From Zychaea mexicana (lineage: Eukaryota; Mucoromycota; Mucoromycetes; Mucorales; Lichtheimiaceae): a stretch of DNA of 64,000 nucleotides. The stretch spans positions 310,001 to 374,000 of the forward strand of contig NW_026516684.1 in NCBI RefSeq assembly GCF_025766255.1. The letters run 5' to 3'. Below are positions 59,750-64,000 of the stretch, in pieces; within the stretch, counting starts at the first letter, position 1; each line of letters begins with the position of its first letter. The notes beneath the pieces were generated by a model. The model was not told where the DNA came from. It searched no databases and saw only the letters and a list, made by a program, of their open reading frames with translations. Position numbers and translations under genes: made by a program.

Positions 59750-62240
59750 CAACGTCAGGATGCGACACCACACCACGGAAACCTTACTCACCGATATCAA
59801 CGGCATGCAAGATGCCGCCACCGCATTTTAGTAGCACCTATCATATACACACCAACAGATGTTTCCGATGCATCAATACAACACCTGCTGGATTGGATGT
59901 ATCCCTACGAATGTTCAGCCGACAAATGACGATCACACCACCCTCATCAATGATTTTGTCATTTGAAGACCTACGTTTGGCAGCCGATGGACTACTCTAT
60001 GCTGTTTGGTATCTAATTTTTGAACACCCACTATATACAACGCTTATCTGCGAAGTCTACAATGAAGGTTGTCATCTTGCGCGGTATCCACCTTCGTCGC
60101 AAGAAACTTATGTCGCTGTCTAAAGAAGGTCACTCGTCTGCTCAACACCCGTATTATTCAAGCTGCCTCGAACATTAACTACGCCGTTCCAAAACTGGTT
60201 TCCTTCCTGGCCGCTTCATCGTCGACAGTGAGATTTTGGTAAAGATAATGATGGACGAAGCCTCAGGCCAGGATGACGATACCAACATTGCCTTGCTATT
60301 GGACAGCGAGAAAGCATACGATCTCATCGCCCCGCTATACCTGTCTCGTGTTTTGAAGCTTTCAGTTCTCGTTTGGCAACCATTGACAGCATCAGCTTGC
60401 TTTTCTTTCGCACCAAACTTACATTTACGTCAAACGGTCATATTAGCACACCTTTGCAACAAAAAAGAGGCGTGCGCCAAGGTGACCCCCCTCAAGATAC
60501 TTGCATATGCAGACGACGTATGTGTCTTCCTTAGCAAAAGCACCGACCTGGAACGCTTACACCATGACCTTTATCATTAGCAACAAGCGTCAAACGCTCG
60601 TCTCAACGTTCATGAAACGCGAGCAGGTCTCTGTCTGGCCAACCACAACCCGGATGGAATCAACACCTTGCTAGTTTCGGATACCCTGGCCTGTCACGGT
60701 CGTTCGAACGCTGGAGCAGCGATCTACTTGGGGTTTCCTTGGCAACTTCCACAACACAACATCGCCTTTCATGGATCGACTCCTTATCGGTATGTATACG
60801 CAACGGCGGCCAGCTACATCAACAACGCTAACTGTCTGTGCACGGACGTGCAACAATTCTCAACACACTCTTACTCTCTCGACTCTAGTATGTCCTGAAG
60901 TTATAAGGTGCCCCTGCTTCGTCCTTTAAGAATACTTTACAGGACATCATATCCAGCTTTATCCCACACCGCATGTTTCCCCGAATCGCCATATCCGGTC
61001 TTCAGCAACCACGGCAACAGGGCGCTTACAAATTTTCAACCCTCAAACATAGCAACAAACACTTTAGTTACGCTGGATACAACCTCTAGTCGATTGCCCT
61101 AACATCAGGTTCCCTTGTAACACCTTACTGTATCTGGAGCACCACCTGTTGAGCATCACGTCGAAGCTGCCCGATCACTGCCTCATACTCACCTTTCTTG
61201 AAACACGTCCTCGTCTTCTACAGCAACAACCTTGGACAAAAGCGTCACTTATTCTCGCCTCATTTGATTGACTTCAACTGGCAACATCGTCCGTCTATAT
61301 CCCATCGGCGCTTGTGCTCTATTTACCGTGCCGCGCAAAATGGGATCCCGGTGAAAATGCTCCTCAAGAAAGTAAAAGTATCATTTGTACCTCTTTGAAG
61401 CGGTGACGTCTACCACAGGGCGGCCCAATCCCCCCTTCACATGTCACTCGCCGCTTTTTCGAAACCATGCGGCATGGCCGCATCGTACTGAAATACGTTT
61501 CTGTCGACTTTGTCTCCCAGCATCTCATCCATTGCCTCAACACAATGGGCGGCTAGGCACCGCCGATGGTAACATACTGCGCTCCCTTATCACCGTTCAT
61601 TTCGTCGTCTCATTTTAAGCACTACTTGCCCAATACCTACCGTAGACACTGGCGCCAGTTTTGGCTCAGGATGATGCCCCATCCAGCCCATAACCTCTGG
61701 TATTGAGCAAATCCATCACACGCTCCCCATGCCAGTCGCCTCCACCATATTGTTCCGGATTCTATGCCAAGCCCGCAATGCCAATTATGCTTAGGTTTGA
61801 TTGATACAAGCCGTCACTATTTCTGTTGATTGCCCACTGCGGTGGACAGTATGGAAACAAGTCTCGGGCTTGGTCTTTTAAGCCGAACCAGACCCCAATG
61901 TCCTCCTAATTTAAACATCAATCTAGACTGGTCCGATATCCTTGCCGCAACCACGCAACTACGGACCATGGTCGTTCAATCCGTCCTCCTGGCATTTTGA
62001 CCGCGTCCCTTTCAACCACTCTACGGTGATCTCACTGGCACTAAAGCTGCTTACTCAGCTTCGCCAACCCAAGATCACTGCCACAGAATAATAGACCCAC
62101 ATTCGCCCCTCTCTGTCTCTATATTATAGTACTTTCCATCTCTTCCTATCATCTCCAACACACCATTGCTTTGTACGTGTGACTTGCATTAATAAATTTT
62201 GGCCTATAAGCTCGCACAAAAAGAATGTATTTTAAAAAAA
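59750..62240 (+). pseudogene. Decayed non-LTR retrotransposon (LINE), copy B
   Basis: Same order of remnants as copy A, including ALLLDSEKAYDLIA (near 60,295) and the fusion LKILAYADDVCVFLS (near 60,495). Some positions are closer to the presumed ancestor than in copy A (LQQKRG-like residues before the deletion, a DSEKAYD rather than DNEKAYN motif). It is frameshifted in several places and inactive. Confidence 0.75.
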
Positions 62241-62315
62241 TGCCGGGATATTAGATGTAAAGAAGAAGTCAAGCGAATTTATATTGTGTTGTATGTAATG
62301 CTAAGCCCAGTTCAG

Positions 62316-64000
62316 TTATTCAGAGGTATAATGCTTTTCAACTTCACTAGCATTTCGTTCAACTAGCGCCTAAATGATGCATATTCGGTGATTAGTTATA
62401 CTTTATCTTTGTTATATGCGTGCGAGCGTGTTATCATTTCATACCTTGCAAGAGAGCAAGCATTCGACTGCGTGCTCTAGCACACCGATCTCTTCAAACG
62501 TTTTTGGCAATGTAAAGGAATTTACTTCGATCATTCTATAGATCGGCTTATATACATTATCCATCAGATATAACGTACAGTCATAACCTATTGTTTGAAT
62601 TAATATCAAGTGTAAACATCATACTCAAAATATGTCCAATTAAATTACCTTGTATAAGCAAACCACATGTTTGCGCGTTTTCGATCTTCAAAGATCCAAG
62701 GTGTGCACCATCGTCTTCATTTGAATGCCTAATTTGATCCAATCTTCACAGACGTCATCGTCGGAGGTTTTTGTGGGCGGTTTGATCTCGACGCTGAACA
62801 GGTATACTGTTCTTTTTGCTGGCTTGGTTGCTGCCATGAAATCGGGCTTCATCATTATATTTACTTCATTGTCGGGCAGCTTTTTGTTTGCCCTTGCGAT
62901 AGAAAAAGAAACCGTTATTATATAGATACCATTTAAAGCAAAATACAATGACAAATTTGTACAAATTATATTTACCATTCATGCAGCAACTTTTGGTCTT
63001 CTCCGAATACCACATACAACAGATCGGACACAGCGTTATGTACAAACGTGTCTTCTACTGTCTTTGAGTGGGTGGCAGACAATAAACGAGGAACACTATT
63101 ACAGTAGTAAATAAAATTAGCTCAAGTTCAATTGTAAAATGATCAAATACCTACGATCGATGTAAAATATCGGCAAAAACAAGTAATTCGTCGTCATCGT
63201 CGTCGCACGCTTCGATCATCCATTTAGAAGTAGCCTTCTTGGTATCTCGTAAACTAAGTCTGGGAGTGCCGGTGGTAGCCTATATTATACATATTGATGA
63301 ATATGATGCTATTGTTGATTTTTCTCTAGACTTTACAATCAAGGAGACCTATTACTCTCAATACTGACCATGTTCAACATCTTCTTTGTCCATGATGCTG
63401 CTTTTGCAGACAACGTCAATTTGTTGATCAAGGGTAAGCTACCCCACACCGATTCATGACTTTCAGAACCGAAACGACGTGTGACTGATTGGTTCATGAT
63501 TTTCGTGAAAAGGAAAACATGGCTTAACGACCTGCAAGTAGAACGTTAGCTATATCAACAAATTATACATATATACAAATTCAAAGAGACTTACAGCTCA
63601 CGAAAATCAGGCAAGTTGAAGCCCTTCTTGATTCAACACGGATTGTAAGGACCAATTTACTTTCCACTAGACAATTCAAACGCAAAATAGTGTTAATAAA
63701 AGGTTCATCGAAGGAGGCATACAGAAAATAACCTTGTACCTTTTGAAATGGTGGAATATCAGTTGAATACAGGATTTTTCATCTCATAGCGGCCGTTTGC
63801 ATCAGAGTCAGTAAGTGCTATGGTTCTTGTGACGGGCTTCACGCCTTTCTTTTTGTTCCCCTTTTGTTTTTTTGGACGGCGGGAGCGATATTCGCCACTT
63901 GACATGCTACCTGCATCACTGTTTTCATCGTCACTGTATGCTTCTACTGCATCATGAGCACGCTTGGGACTACAAGAAAGTGATGGTTACTGTAAAATAT
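62316..64000 (-). pseudogene. PD-(D/E)XK-like gene, broken copy 3 (cut by window edge)
   Basis: Stop at 62,316 (VERNASEVEKHYTSE). Shares with copy 2 the altered stretch after KLGIQMKTMVHTL and an early TGA, but with a 1-bp rather than 2-bp loss. Further damage: a shortened exon 5 near 63,625-63,665 and about 55 extra bases near 63,745-63,797 at the splice region before exon 4. The conserved KPDF and VEIKP residues are still readable (about 62,795-62,855). Upstream exons lie beyond the window. Confidence 0.8.

Larger units (their letters stand above)
58885..64000. repeat. Segmental duplication, unit B (runs off the right edge)
   Basis: Direct repeat of unit A from the DSBA/PD-(D/E)XK junction to the window end. 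It carries more decay than unit A in the DSBA-like part and differs in small indels throughout the LINE and the nuclease-like gene. Confidence 0.85.

Overview
The window reads as nuclear DNA of a filamentous fungus, most likely an early-diverging one (Mucoromycota, Mucorales-like). Protein-coding genes are split by many short GT-AG introns of about 40-230 nt with GTAAGT/GTATGT donors. Recognisable genes are COX12, an ENA-type P-type ATPase, a urease accessory protein UreD, an Erf2-like DHHC palmitoyltransferase, a FANCJ-like helicase and a DSBA-like thioredoxin-fold protein. The taxonomic placement is inference from gene content, intron style and the flavour of the LINE and transposase remnants. 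There are no bacterial operons, CRISPR arrays or recognisable tRNA/rRNA genes.

Layout. (1) About 139-9515 and 37,790-46,830 are two arms of a roughly 9-kb inverted repeat. Each arm carries the same long repeat-rich open reading frame for a putative membrane protein, a triplicated block with splice signals, GC-richer tandem repeats and a long non-coding tail. After the arms separated, each received a different DNA transposon: a 1,479-bp element with terminal inverted repeats and a 3-bp duplication in the left arm (239-1717), and a 942-bp pogo-like element with TA duplication in the right arm (45,451-46,392). (2) Between the arms lies about 28 kb: a small hypothetical ORF (9752), COX12 (12,991-13,680), a frameshifted and 5'-truncated ENA ATPase pseudogene (13,900-16,960), a satellite array of about 7.9 kb with higher-order structure (17,090-25,030), a 36-bp minisatellite, an intact 11-exon gene for a putative PD-(D/E)XK-fold protein (27,267-29,557), a decayed IS630/Tc1-like transposase, ureD (32,002-32,910) and an ERF2-like gene (34,539-36,116). 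(3) From 47,635 to 53,636, on the minus strand, lie a FANCJ/BRIP1-like helicase gene and an intact five-exon DSBA-like gene. (4) From about 52,825 to the right edge there is a tandem segmental duplication with a unit near 6 kb. Each unit holds a DSBA-like gene end, a decayed LINE and a broken copy of the PD-(D/E)XK gene. The junction near 58,890 fuses the two genes.

The housekeeping genes (respiration, urease maturation, protein palmitoylation, DNA repair) show no functional linkage. The dominant theme is a repeat-rich, structurally unstable neighbourhood with inverted arms, satellite, segmental duplication and nested transposons. All intron boundaries were read by eye from splice consensus, frame and family knowledge; none is backed by transcript data.
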